A DNA stretch of 49,519 nucleotides, from contig CAMWKG010000011.1 in assembly GCA_947174785.1 (NCBI GenBank), positions 1 to 49,519 of the forward strand, written 5' to 3'. Positions 27,885-35,468 of this stretch are shown in pieces (positions within the stretch are counted from its first letter, which is position 1; each line of letters opens with the position of its first letter). The translations under genes were made by a program, and so were the position numbers. The DNA is from an uncultured Mollicutes bacterium. Its GTDB lineage: Bacteria > Bacillota_I > Bacilli_A > Acholeplasmatales > Anaeroplasmataceae. Under the pieces are notes generated by a model. The model made no database searches. It saw nothing but the letters and a program-made list of their open reading frames with translations, and had not been told where the DNA came from.

Positions 27885-29148
27885 TTTATCATTGAACTTT
27901 TATTCAAGGATAGATATTATCTATGGAAGCTGTGAAAAAACAAGTTTCCAGGATCCAATAACTATAAGCTGTTATAACCGACCTGATGAAAACGAATCAT
28001 GGATGATGGGACTTAACAATTCAAATGAAATTATGGATAAAATAAAGAAGAATACACAGTTGGATTTTAGAGTATTCAATGATTCATATACGGTTGGTGA
28101 TTTTTATATAGAATCATCAGATACCTCAAATGATTTTTTAAGTTTATTTAATCCTCAAGGTATAGTCGAGATTGATGAGGCATATTTAAAGCAATTAAAT
28201 TTTACGATTACTGGCACATTTCCACAAAGTGATGATGAGATATTAATTACAGAGTATTATTACAATACCTTTGCTCGATATGGTTTTGAAAATGAAGAAA
28301 TCCAACTTAATGCAGGCGAAGTTACTAAAGAAAAGATTATAGGACAGAAAATTTATTGTAGTGATCTTAGAAGCCAACAAAAGAAGTCTTTAAAAATATG
28401 TGGAATATTGGATACTAAATTAGATTTAAAGCCTTACGAAAAATTAACAGAAGAAGATATTAAAATAGATAATGAAATTGTGACTATATCAGAATCTATC
28501 GCAAGAATTAAGCAATGTAGTCTTCACTGTCCTATATATATGAGAAAAGATGCAATTGCTGCAGCTTTTGGCCCCAATATTATTTCATCAAAATTAATTG
28601 GACCCATAATAAGAGATAAAAGGACTATACAAGTTTTAATTGACTATTTAAAAACCGAGAGTAATTCTACAAATAAGTACGAAATAAGATTCGGTATTAG
28701 TGATAAGCTTGATACAATTATTGATAATCTGAATTTGATTCAATCTTATATGGCTGTTTTTGGTGGAGTACTTATGTGTTTTTCTATCTTCCTTTTATTT
28801 TCTTTACTTAATTTCACTATAGAAAATAAGAAACAAGAAATGGGAATTTTAAGAGCATTAGGTGCTAAAGGGAAAAATTTATTTTTTATTTACTCTAGTG
28901 AAGCAATTTATATTAGTGGAATTAGCTTAATATTTTCCTTTGTCTGTTGTTCAGTGCTTTTGTGTTGGATGAATAATTATTTAATGAAAACAGAAAATAT
29001 CTTAGTTTCTGTATACCACTTCAGCTTTTTAACTTATTTTTTATTATTCATAATTGCGTTAGTTTCTACTATAGTGGCAATTACGATACCCGTTCTAAGA
29101 GTTATAAAAAGGACTCCTGCAGAAGCTATTCATATGGAGATTAAATAA
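27055..29148 (+). CDS. ABC exporter, fused ATPase-permease of MacB topology (tandem copy 2)
   Basis: A 697-residue paralogue of the preceding exporter with the same ATPase (one substitution, K12 for R12) and the same first helix. From about residue 278 the extracellular domain is different (SRIDIIYGSCEKTS onward), except for a patch at about 375-432 that is almost identical to copy 1, and the three C-terminal helices are only moderately similar. The tail KRTPAEAIHMEIK is conserved. The ATG at 27055 follows AGGGGGAAA, 19 bp after copy 1, so both are one transcript; a terminator follows. The likely arrangement is a heterodimer with matched ATPases and unlike outer domains. Confidence 0.88.
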   Translation: MLIIRDVTKIYKTQKQKEVKALDQINYEFDEQGFYAILGKSGSGKSTLLNLIAGLDKPTSGEIILNGKSFSDFKRKDLDAYRNSCVGFIFQEFNLFDNLDVYKNVALALELQGRKAKVEEIEKVLDRVGISDLIHRNINELSGGQKQRVAIARALIKNPKIIIADEPTGALDQETTNEIFDLLKGLSKEYLVIVVTHNEEYANQYAEHILHLSDGKQKEQVELTNKPLEAGMELEYKKSLSIFSSLKMGFSNLKISIVRLVLCILLTTMAFSSLGFCLSLNFYSRIDIIYGSCEKTSFQDPITISCYNRPDENESWMMGLNNSNEIMDKIKKNTQLDFRVFNDSYTVGDFYIESSDTSNDFLSLFNPQGIVEIDEAYLKQLNFTITGTFPQSDDEILITEYYYNTFARYGFENEEIQLNAGEVTKEKIIGQKIYCSDLRSQQKKSLKICGILDTKLDLKPYEKLTEEDIKIDNEIVTISESIARIKQCSLHCPIYMRKDAIAAAFGPNIISSKLIGPIIRDKRTIQVLIDYLKTESNSTNKYEIRFGISDKLDTIIDNLNLIQSYMAVFGGVLMCFSIFLLFSLLNFTIENKKQEMGILRALGAKGKNLFFIYSSEAIYISGISLIFSFVCCSVLLCWMNNYLMKTENILVSVYHFSFLTYFLLFIIALVSTIVAITIPVLRVIKRTPAEAIHMEIK
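28177..28348 (+). repeat. Tandem repeat unit B, copy 2 (extracellular-domain patch)
   Basis: Second copy of the 26055-26226 patch with four substitutions. It encodes the ITGTFPQSDDEILITEYY region of the outer domain. Confidence 0.88.
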
Positions 29149-29228
29149 TTTTTGCATATAAATGATATTTGTAAAAATATTATATTTTGTTTTTAATACA
29201 ATAATTATTATAAAAATACATATAAAGT

Positions 29229-29275
29229 AAAAAAGATATAGCATTCTGTTTTTGAGCAGTGCTATATCTTTTTTT
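29229..29275 (+). terminator. Rho-independent terminator after the ABC pair
   Basis: A perfect 15-bp stem (AAAAAAGATATAGCA and its complement at 29260-29274) with a further CTG/CAG pair in the loop, followed by T residues. It ends the exporter operon 80 bp after its stop. Confidence 0.9.
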
Positions 29276-29314
29276 AAAAGGAACAATGAGGAACACTACT
29301 TTTTTAATAGATTA

Positions 29315-29323
29315 TGGTATTAT
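29315..29323 (+). promoter_or_regulatory. Extended -10 promoter for the XRE/lipoprotein pair
   Basis: TGGTATTAT is an extended -10 element 24 bp before the ATG at 29348, just after the exporter terminator. A clear -35 is lacking. Confidence 0.45.
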
Positions 29324-29347
29324 AGGAGTAAAAGGTGAGTGAATGAA

Positions 29348-29965
29348 ATGGAATTTAAGGATAAAATAAAAAAACTAAGAACAAGTAAAGGCCTTTCTCA
29401 AGAGGCACTGGCAAGTGAGCTTCTGACCAGCAGATCAACAATAGCCAAATGGGAAAGTGGTATTAGACTGCCAACAAGTCAATCCTTTGAACTTATTGCT
29501 CAATTTTTCAATGTTCCTATAGAAGAATTATTAGATGAAACAGATACTAAAAAAATTGTGATAACAACAAATGATTCTATGAGTAAAATATTTTGGGGAA
29601 TTCTTTGTATGGGATCTATTCTTTTCACATTAATTATATCTATGCTATTTTTCTTTAAAATCTATGGAACATATTGCATAGATATAGTAGGTATATTTAG
29701 TGATAATGGATATATCTATATTACCTATAGCCTAGCAGATATGAAAAATAACCCTTGGTGGATTGTTGGGCTCATATTTAATGGTATATTTATATTCATT
29801 TCTATTCTTATGTTTTTGTTAAGAAATCATCGATATAAAAAGCTATGGATTGGCGCATGGATTACAAGTCTTGTTTTAGCTGTTGTATTTACGGTGGTTG
29901 CTTTCCTGTCAGGAAGGTTTATGGTAGATTTGTGGTTGGCAAAATATTTTCTTTTGGAGGTTTAA
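29348..29965 (+). CDS. Membrane-tethered XRE-family regulator
   Basis: A 205-residue protein with an N-terminal XRE helix-turn-helix (about 4-60: LRTSKGLSQEALASELLTSRSTIAKWE) and three predicted membrane helices at about 78-105, 135-160 and 167-192. Such one-component regulators may link DNA binding to an envelope signal. The start is ATG 29348, about 10 bp after AAAGGTGA; the GTG at 29339 overlaps that site and is rejected. The lipoprotein gene begins 3 bp after the stop, so the two probably work together. It lies directly downstream of the ABC pair and could control it, but this is inference. Confidence 0.82.
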   Translation: MEFKDKIKKLRTSKGLSQEALASELLTSRSTIAKWESGIRLPTSQSFELIAQFFNVPIEELLDETDTKKIVITTNDSMSKIFWGILCMGSILFTLIISMLFFFKIYGTYCIDIVGIFSDNGYIYITYSLADMKNNPWWIVGLIFNGIFIFISILMFLLRNHRYKKLWIGAWITSLVLAVVFTVVAFLSGRFMVDLWLAKYFLLEV

Positions 29966-29968
29966 AAA

Positions 29969-30826
29969 ATGAAAAAAATATTCAGTTTATTCCTTATAGG
30001 TATAGTGTTATTAACAGGGTGCTCTTCTAAAATAAAGATGAAAGAAATTCCTTTATTGGAGGCCAAGCCCCTTTTTCAAGAATATAACGAAAAGGCAGAA
30101 CAAGAAACAGAAGAACAAAAGTATTTTCATCATTTATATTACAAAGAAGAAAAGCTTGTTATAGAAGAAGATTCAAAATCTATTCAGACAGAGATTATAT
30201 ATACTCAGCTAGATATACCTTTTTTTCATAGCGAAGTAAGAAGTGAAGCTAAAGAACTAAATATAACCTCCTTATTTCAAATCGATGCATTTGTAAGGGA
30301 TGATTTAATTTATTATTTTCGTACTATGCTTTTTGGAGAAAGAGTTTTTTCTAAAACATATTTTATATGTCCAATAGATTATGTATATTCTATAAAACTC
30401 TTTGGTGAAACCTTTGAATATAATTTGTATGATTATCTTCTAGAAAGAATTCAGCTTAATTTAGATATGATAAACAATTATCGAGTTTTAGATCATATCA
30501 ATTATGGTATTCAAAATAAATATGGAATAATTTATAACCATCAAAAGGGACTAAAGGTATCAAGAAATGAAGAACTGGATTTGACAACTTTAAAATTACT
30601 TTATAATGTAGATGAAGAATCAAAGAAATATAATCTTTGCGTTGATAGCAAAATTTCTTTTAAAGGAAATCTTATAACAGAGCTTTATGAAGCATATTAT
30701 AATAAAGAATATAAAAATAAAAGCTTTGATTATGAAAAAACAATGGAGATTCCTACCTTTAATTTAGAAGAGTATGAAGAAATTGAGCCTACCCTTCCTA
30801 CTATCTATCGTGTTTCATATTATTAA
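29969..30826 (+). CDS. Lipoprotein of unknown function, partner of the XRE membrane regulator
   Basis: A 285-residue protein with lipobox LLTGC (Cys about residue 18). The mature part is rich in K, E, Y and I with no motif that I recognise and no further membrane helix. The ATG at 29969 has GGAGGT upstream, within the end of the XRE gene, so it is translationally close to it. The pairing of a membrane HTH protein with an outer-face lipoprotein suggests a sensor or an antagonist; this is inference. A terminator follows. Confidence 0.72.
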   Translation: MKKIFSLFLIGIVLLTGCSSKIKMKEIPLLEAKPLFQEYNEKAEQETEEQKYFHHLYYKEEKLVIEEDSKSIQTEIIYTQLDIPFFHSEVRSEAKELNITSLFQIDAFVRDDLIYYFRTMLFGERVFSKTYFICPIDYVYSIKLFGETFEYNLYDYLLERIQLNLDMINNYRVLDHINYGIQNKYGIIYNHQKGLKVSRNEELDLTTLKLLYNVDEESKKYNLCVDSKISFKGNLITELYEAYYNKEYKNKSFDYEKTMEIPTFNLEEYEEIEPTLPTIYRVSYY

Positions 30827-30842
30827 ATACTTCCTTGTGTGT

Positions 30843-30880
30843 GGACTATAGGCTAAAAACTATAGTCCTTTCTCCTTTGT
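30843..30880 (+). terminator. Rho-independent terminator after the lipoprotein gene
   Basis: A perfect 9-bp stem (GGACTATAG/CTATAGTCC) with loop GCTAAAAA, followed by TTTCTCCTTTG. The T-tract is interrupted. Confidence 0.75.
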
Positions 30881-30930
30881 CTTTTATAAAATGCTTTGCT
30901 TTGCAGGATAATCTATTTTATTGTTTTTCA

Positions 30931-30959
30931 TTGACAAATAAAATTAGAGGGTATACTAT
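30931..30959 (+). promoter_or_regulatory. Consensus promoter with a long leader before an XRE gene
   Basis: TTGACA (30931-30936), 17 bp, TACTAT (30954-30959). The next start codon on this strand is at 31167, which implies a leader of about 200 nt. The 340-bp gap 30827-31166 therefore holds a terminator, this promoter and an unexplained transcribed stretch. Confidence 0.75.
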
Positions 30960-30965
30960 TATGCT

Positions 30966-31166
30966 TAGAAGAGGCAAGTGTTTTTCAAGAAGTTAGCATA
31001 TCATTTATACATATAAAGATATATGCTTTAAAAAATATTACAATTCTTTATATAACTTGTTCGGAAAAATATAAATTCCTCTTTAAAATCGACTAAATTC
31101 CACTTGTAAAGTTGTTTTATTTTATCGAATTTGTGGTTGAATAATAGATGAATGGAGGAAAAGATT
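30966..31166 (+). other. Untranslated leader or small RNA region
   Basis: This stretch lies between a consensus promoter and the XRE start. It contains an AGCATAT/ATATGCT inverted repeat around 30996-31027 and complementary GCAAGTG/CACTTG blocks (about 30974 and 31102). No reading frame longer than about 11 codons with a ribosome binding site is seen, and no known riboswitch is recognised. Confidence 0.35.
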
Positions 31167-31853
31167 ATGAATAATTTAAAAATTGGTTCTTTTTTACAAG
31201 CTTTGAGAAAAGCTAAGGGATTAACTCAAGCGGATGTTGCAGAGTATTTTGAAATTTCCCCTAAAACAGTATCGAAGTGGGAATGTGGAGATGCATTGCC
31301 AGAGGTTCCTATGCTGAAAGCTTTGGCAGAATACTATGATGTAACTGTAGATGAAATACTGAGTGGAGAAAAAGGAAAAGCAGAGGAGAGTTCTAAAATA
31401 AGGGTGGAGCACAATAACTATCTTTATCAAAAAAAGAATAAGCTTTTGACTGTATTTTTTGTTTTATCTTTAGGGCTTGTCTTAATTGCATTTATTTTAT
31501 TTAGAGTTCTTTATCAGGTTATTGAAAGTGAGCATAATGTTGAGATTGCACAGTTTACATATAGCCTTATCTCTTGTATTGCTGGAGTTATATTTATTAT
31601 TTCTTTATATATTTTAGGAAGCGGTCAAAATGATTTTGAGCCTTCACAATGTCGAAAATTTAAGCGTAAAAAATATACGTTTCTTTATATTGTAATTGCA
31701 GCGATTCTTTTCGGATTTATTAGCCATTCTTTGGGTCTCGGTTCATATGGAGTAGTAAAATACTTTTTGATTCTTTTTGGGGTTTTAGTAGGATTTGGAG
31801 TGATTGGGTTTGTTTTATGGCATTCCATATATATCTGTAAGAAGAATGAATAA
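31167..31853 (+). CDS. Membrane-tethered XRE-family regulator with four helices
   Basis: A 228-residue protein. The N-terminal XRE domain (about 5-62) has LRKAKGLTQADVAEYFEISPKTVSKWE and ends in VDEILSGE, then about 25 polar residues and four predicted membrane helices at about 91-113, 124-147, 163-187 and 193-222. The start is ATG 31167 with GGAGG at 31154-31158; the upstream ATG 31152 overlaps that site. Architecture matches 29348 and 41427 in this window but the membrane parts are unrelated in sequence. Targets are unknown. The gene is convergent with def and shares its bidirectional terminator. Confidence 0.83.
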   Translation: MNNLKIGSFLQALRKAKGLTQADVAEYFEISPKTVSKWECGDALPEVPMLKALAEYYDVTVDEILSGEKGKAEESSKIRVEHNNYLYQKKNKLLTVFFVLSLGLVLIAFILFRVLYQVIESEHNVEIAQFTYSLISCIAGVIFIISLYILGSGQNDFEPSQCRKFKRKKYTFLYIVIAAILFGFISHSLGLGSYGVVKYFLILFGVLVGFGVIGFVLWHSIYICKKNE

Positions 31854-31858
31854 AAAAT

Positions 31859-31882
31859 AAAAACCGCTTCGGCGGTTTTTTT
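31859..31882. terminator. Bidirectional terminator with UUCG tetraloop
   Basis: AAAAACCGC, loop TTCG closed by C-G, then GCGGTTTTT. A-runs and T-runs flank both sides, so it can end the XRE gene on the + strand and def on the - strand. The def stop codon overlaps its edge. Confidence 0.93.
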
Positions 31883-32468
31883 ACTCTTCAGTTTCCTCAT
31901 AAAGAGGGAAAATGTTTGGATCAAGTTCTTTTAATGTATACATTTTATCTGTATACAAAATTCCATCTAGATGGTCATATTCATGTTGGAAGACAATAGC
32001 TGGGTATCCCTCAAGCTTTAGTGTTACAGTTTTGATTTTGTTTGTTGTAAAATCATACAAAGAACATTTTGCTGTAATTGCATAATGTCTTGGTGTTACA
32101 AGTCCTTCGGTAGAGCGATCCACTGAAAGACAACCCTCACCACCAGGCAAGTAGGTCATTTCCTTACTTTTTTGAATAATGGTTGGATTGATAATTGCAA
32201 AGAGGTAGCGTGATTGTTTTTCATCTAGAAAGTCTAAAGCGTTCATCGCAAACATTCTTTTATTTACCCCAACCTGTGGAGCTGCAATACCAACACCTGG
32301 TCTAATGTCATATTGTTTAACAAGATCATCCATACTGGAGATTACAACATATTCATATAGACCTTTTAAGCAATTGAAATCAGCATTGGATAGGGGTAAG
32401 CTAACCTTTGCTGACTCATTTCTTAGGATTTGATTTCCTTCTTTAACTATATCTTTATTTAAGTACAT
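31881..32468 (-). CDS. def: Peptide deformylase
   Basis: A 195-residue metalloenzyme that removes the formyl group from nascent proteins. All three motifs are present: GVGIAAPQ (58-65), EGCLS (111-115, metal ligand C113) and QHEYDH (161-166, ligands H162 and H166, catalytic E163). The insertion and length resemble the Gram-positive type 2 enzymes. AGGTGATTA precedes the ATG. An extended -10 lies 20 bp upstream. Confidence 0.97.
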   Translation of the reverse strand: MYLNKDIVKEGNQILRNESAKVSLPLSNADFNCLKGLYEYVVISSMDDLVKQYDIRPGVGIAAPQVGVNKRMFAMNALDFLDEKQSRYLFAIINPTIIQKSKEMTYLPGGEGCLSVDRSTEGLVTPRHYAITAKCSLYDFTTNKIKTVTLKLEGYPAIVFQHEYDHLDGILYTDKMYTLKELDPNIFPLYEETEE

Positions 32469-32485
32469 TTTTAATCACCTAGATG

Positions 32486-32494
32486 ATTATATCA
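32486..32494 (-). promoter_or_regulatory. Extended -10 promoter of def
   Basis: On the reverse strand this reads TGATATAAT, ending 17 bp before the def ATG. It gives def its own promoter downstream of the yjcZ-like gene. Confidence 0.6.
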
Positions 32495-32511
32495 TAACTT
32501 AAAACAATTTT

Positions 32512-32661
32512 CTACCATCTAGCTGCACCGATGATAACAAGAAGAATAAATAAAACTAGGATTAAAGCGTATGAATAACCACCACGACCTCTTGAACCAC
32601 AGCTGTTTTGTGGAGTCATACAGCCACATCCATATCCGTATGTAGGCATTGAATAGTACAT
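32512..32661 (-). CDS. yjcZ: YjcZ-family small membrane protein
   Basis: A 49-residue protein. The first half is rich in Y, G and C (YGYGCGC) and the second is one membrane helix reading YALILVLFILLVIIGAARW, the hallmark of YjcZ-type sporulation-associated peptides. The ATG at 32661 is preceded by a perfect AGGAGGTG at 32677-32670, which strongly supports translation. It lies between def and a coiled-coil gene, all on the reverse strand. In Bacillus, such proteins accumulate in or around spores; here the role is inferred from family only. Confidence 0.85.
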   Translation of the reverse strand: MYYSMPTYGYGCGCMTPQNSCGSRGRGGYSYALILVLFILLVIIGAARW

Positions 32662-32721
32662 TGATATTCACCTCCTACATTAAAATATGACAGTTACATA
32701 AAATTTGCTTGTGAATTTTGC

Positions 32722-32892
32722 CTATTTATTATCATCGTCGGCAGTTAATCCTAAAAAGCCTTCAATTCTACGCAAGCGATTATTTAGATTTCTTATCTTA
32801 CGGTTTAGGTCCTCAAGCTCATAATATATCCGATTGAGCTGCATATTTTCATAGTATTCATAATTGGGCTGATTATTTTTATTTTTAAACAT
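32722..32892 (-). CDS. Small coiled-coil protein of unknown function
   Basis: A 56-residue protein. After a basic, Asn-rich start it forms one amphipathic helix (MQLNRIYYELEDLNRKIRNL followed by NNRLRRIEGFLGL) with heptad-spaced hydrophobics, so it is probably a dimeric coiled coil, and ends in an acidic tail. AGGTGAT precedes the ATG at 32892 by 5 bp. It is adjacent to the yjcZ-like gene (gap 60 bp) and divergent from the SpoVB-like flippase gene. I do not recognise a named family. Confidence 0.7.
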   Translation of the reverse strand: MFKNKNNQPNYEYYENMQLNRIYYELEDLNRKIRNLNNRLRRIEGFLGLTADDDNK

Positions 32893-32962
32893 TTATATCA
32901 CCTACTTCATTTTATGAATGAATTTAAGAAATTATGAAAATACTAAAATAAAGGTGATAGGG

Positions 32963-34447
32963 ATGAAGGATAAGACATTGTTACAGGCATTAATATTAGG
33001 TGTAGGGCAGGTGGCAGCAAAAGTATTGTCGCTTGTTTTTTTGTTTCGATTTGCTAATGATTTAGGAAAAGATGCCATGTCCATGTATGCCTTTGCATAT
33101 GTGCCTTTTTCCTTGTTTGCAGATTTGGCTTGCTTTGGTTTAATACCAGGAACCTCTAAGCTGGTTTCTAAGTTGCTTGGAGAAAAGGATGAAGAAAAGG
33201 TGAACCACTTACTCAGAAGAGGTACTTTTTATTGTATTCTAGCAGGTGTTTTCTTTTTTCTTTTTATGCTTTTTTTTAGCAGACAAATTTTATCCGTTTC
33301 CTTATTTGAGGGATATACAGAGGATACCTTTGAAACTGTAAGAACAAATCTATTAATGGCATCCTTATCTTTATTCTTTTTACCGCTTATTCATTTTTAT
33401 AAAGGGTTTCTGCAAGGTCATTTTATTATGTACCCATCCTGTATTTCGATTATATTAGAGAATGTAGTAAAGCTTTTATTATATATCGTTTTAGCTAAAT
33501 TTGTGGACAACACAGCCTTAGTTTTTTCTGTATTTATTATTTATCTTATAGGTTATGTCGCGAGCTTCTTGTTGTTGCTATATTTTGTAATTCCTTATTT
33601 TAGAAAAAAGCATGAGAAATTTTCCTCTGTTCCAACCCTATTAAAAACATGTATTCCCTTTGGTATCGCAACAATGTTTTTTACGATTTATCAGTTTATT
33701 GATTCTATAAGCCTACCAGTTTTACTGCCGGTTGAAGGGTATTATACTGCATATATGTATGAAACGATACGGCTGATATTTTTCCCAATTGTGATAGCGC
33801 AAGCTTTAGGTGGTGTTTTGAATCCCAAAATAAATTATATGTTTCAGGAGGATAGAATAGAAGAGGCAAAAAAAATTGCTGAGAAGTGTTCTAGTCTAAT
33901 TATCTTCATCTTAATCCCATGTATGATTTTAATTCGGTATTTTGCAAGTGATATCTATAATTTATTTTATAAACAAGAAAATGGTGCTGTTATTTTATAT
34001 CATATTTCTATCCTAATTATCTTCTTTGGATTGCATAAGGTTTTAATTGGAATATCCTTAGGTTTACCTAAAGCACATTATATTATCATCGCAACGATTC
34101 TAAGTGCTATAGCAAAATATATTTTAAATTTAGTCTTAGTACCTAAGCTTGGGTATTTAGGAGCAATTTATGCCACCATACTGGCAATCAGTATTTGCAT
34201 ACTTGCGGCATATTTTGTTTTACATAGAGAAGGAATTTGTCTTTTCTTAAAAAATATTAAAGATTTAATCTTGGCAATCTTTACTACATTTATAAGTGTA
34301 TTTTTGGTAATTGTTTTTAGAGTTTGCTTTCTTTTAAATCACTATCCTGCATATTATAGTATTATAGCGTATTCCATTTTATTGATGGGATGTTATTACA
34401 TTCTTTTAAAAATTTTTAAACAAACCTACAAATTATGCATAAAATAA
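32963..34447 (+). CDS. SpoVB/MurJ-like MOP-superfamily flippase
   Basis: A 494-residue polytopic membrane protein with about 14 predicted helices, of the polysaccharide transporter group that includes SpoVB, MurJ and Wzx. It probably flips an undecaprenyl-linked precursor, such as lipid II, across the membrane. The N-terminus LILGVGQVAAKVLSLVFLFR and KLVSKLLGEKDEEKVNHLLRR loop are typical of the SpoVB branch. The start at ATG 32963 follows AAAGGTGATAGG; an in-frame ATG at 32918 has no such site. Neighbouring ylbD-ylbE-ylbF and yjcZ-like genes support a role in spore or cell-wall formation, but a housekeeping or capsule role is possible. Confidence 0.8.
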   Translation: MKDKTLLQALILGVGQVAAKVLSLVFLFRFANDLGKDAMSMYAFAYVPFSLFADLACFGLIPGTSKLVSKLLGEKDEEKVNHLLRRGTFYCILAGVFFFLFMLFFSRQILSVSLFEGYTEDTFETVRTNLLMASLSLFFLPLIHFYKGFLQGHFIMYPSCISIILENVVKLLLYIVLAKFVDNTALVFSVFIIYLIGYVASFLLLLYFVIPYFRKKHEKFSSVPTLLKTCIPFGIATMFFTIYQFIDSISLPVLLPVEGYYTAYMYETIRLIFFPIVIAQALGGVLNPKINYMFQEDRIEEAKKIAEKCSSLIIFILIPCMILIRYFASDIYNLFYKQENGAVILYHISILIIFFGLHKVLIGISLGLPKAHYIIIATILSAIAKYILNLVLVPKLGYLGAIYATILAISICILAAYFVLHREGICLFLKNIKDLILAIFTTFISVFLVIVFRVCFLLNHYPAYYSIIAYSILLMGCYYILLKIFKQTYKLCIK

Positions 34448-34462
34448 AGTAGGGTGTTGACT

Positions 34463-34855
34463 ATGAGTGCGAAGCTTGATGAATTTAAAGAATTTGTAAA
34501 AAGGCATCCCTTGTTAAAAGGAATGGTACAAAGTAAACAAAAAACATGGCAGGAATTATATGAGGATTATTGTATTCTAGGAGAATCTGCTTTTCCAGAA
34601 GAAGAAAAGGAAGAAGAGAAAAAGGAAGTATCTAAAAAAGAAACAAAAAGCTCCTCATCCACAGAAGATTTAATTAAAACTGTTGTTGGCTATGTTAAAA
34701 AAATCGATCCTGATCAGGTAACAAAAACTGTTACAAGTATCCAAAAGGTGTTAGAGCTATTTGGTGGTATTGGCGGTGCAGCTGCAGGATCAGCCTTGGC
34801 TAAGAAGTCTACAGGAGACCCATTATTTGATAAACGATTTGATGAGTGGTATTAA
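34463..34855 (+). CDS. ylbD: YlbD-like putative coat protein
   Basis: A 130-residue protein. The N-terminal LDEFKEFVKRHPLLKGMVQ and KTWQELYEDYCILGE match the YlbD family, which is annotated as putative spore coat protein. A charged linker (EEEKEEEKKE) leads to a C-terminal part with a Gly/Ala-rich stretch. The ATG at 34463 follows AGGGTG; the GTG at 34454 is part of that site. The stop overlaps the ylbE ATG (TAATG). The order ylbD-ylbE-ylbF is the same as in Bacillus. Confidence 0.85.
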   Translation: MSAKLDEFKEFVKRHPLLKGMVQSKQKTWQELYEDYCILGESAFPEEEKEEEKKEVSKKETKSSSSTEDLIKTVVGYVKKIDPDQVTKTVTSIQKVLELFGGIGGAAAGSALAKKSTGDPLFDKRFDEWY

Positions 34856-35070
34856 TGGATTATATGAGTTATCTTTATGAGCATTTAGATTTACTGATGT
34901 ACTTGCGATATCACCCAAAATGGTATAAAATATTATATTATGAGCCAGCCTATTTTAAGGACTTTTTGAAAGAAGCTCAAACTAGCTTGAAAATAAGACC
35001 AACAGATAAGCTTGAAAATTTAAAGAATAGATTTCAATTACTCTACTCTTTATCTAGTTTAATCTCATAG
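34855..35070 (+). CDS. ylbE: YlbE-like protein
   Basis: A 71-residue protein whose LLMYLRYHPKWYKILYYEP segment matches the YlbE family. It starts at ATG 34855, sharing one base with the ylbD stop, so it is translationally coupled. Function is unknown in any organism; conservation of the ylbD-ylbE-ylbF order is the main clue. Confidence 0.82.
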   Translation: MDYMSYLYEHLDLLMYLRYHPKWYKILYYEPAYFKDFLKEAQTSLKIRPTDKLENLKNRFQLLYSLSSLIS

Positions 35071-35079
35071 GAGGTTATG

Positions 35080-35430
35080 ATGAAAGATATATATGATTTA
35101 GCTGATGATTATGCAAAAGAAGTAATAAATAGTCCTGACTTTCAAAGGTTACTTGAAGTTAAGGAAGAGATTAAAAAAACTTTGAGTGGTAAAATCATGG
35201 CTTTTAAAACTGCAGAGGCAAAGTATTTAGAAGCAAAGGCATATGGGAAATATCATCCCGATTTAGAAGAGTATAAAAAAAGATTCATTGAAACAAAAAC
35301 ACGTCTTTTCAGTGAGAGCCTAGTTAAAGAATATAAAGAACTTGAAACTAAGATACAAGAAAAACTAAATCAGGATATCAATGATTTAAAGAAAAGTGTT
35401 TCAAACAAATTCAAATTAAATTATTTTTAA
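35080..35430 (+). CDS. ylbF: YlbF/RicF-like protein
   Basis: A 116-residue, almost wholly helical protein of the Com_YlbF family. In B. subtilis YlbF acts with YmcA and YaaT to stimulate maturation of mRNAs by RNase Y and is needed for competence, biofilm and sporulation. The helical hairpin IYDLADDYAKEVINSPDFQRLLE and KAEAKYLEAKAYGKYHPD-type segment fit. ATG 35080 lies 5 bp after AGGAGG; ATG 35077 is too close to it. A terminator overlaps the stop. Confidence 0.85.
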   Translation: MKDIYDLADDYAKEVINSPDFQRLLEVKEEIKKTLSGKIMAFKTAEAKYLEAKAYGKYHPDLEEYKKRFIETKTRLFSESLVKEYKELETKIQEKLNQDINDLKKSVSNKFKLNYF

Positions 35431-35468
35431 AGGTGTCAAGAAAAAATGCTTGACACCTTATTTATTTG
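35430..35468 (+). terminator. Terminator of the flippase-ylbDEF run, overlapping the rpsP promoter
   Basis: A perfect 11-bp stem (AAGGTGTCAAG/CTTGACACCTT) with loop AAAAAATG, followed by ATTTATTT. The 3' arm contains TTGACA, which is also the -35 of the next promoter. Confidence 0.85.

Noticed and set aside
24957-29148. The ABC repeat as an assembly duplication or transposon
   Set aside because: Outer domains and C-termini differ strongly, so two real genes exist; there are no terminal inverted repeats or transposase.
30961-30996. An 11-codon ATG frame just after the 30931 promoter
   Set aside because: The ATG would lie before or at the expected transcription start, and there is no ribosome binding site.
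32681-32689. CATATTTTA on the reverse strand, like a sporulation sigma factor -10
   Set aside because: Transcription from it would start inside the yjcZ ribosome binding site, and no matching -35 is evident.
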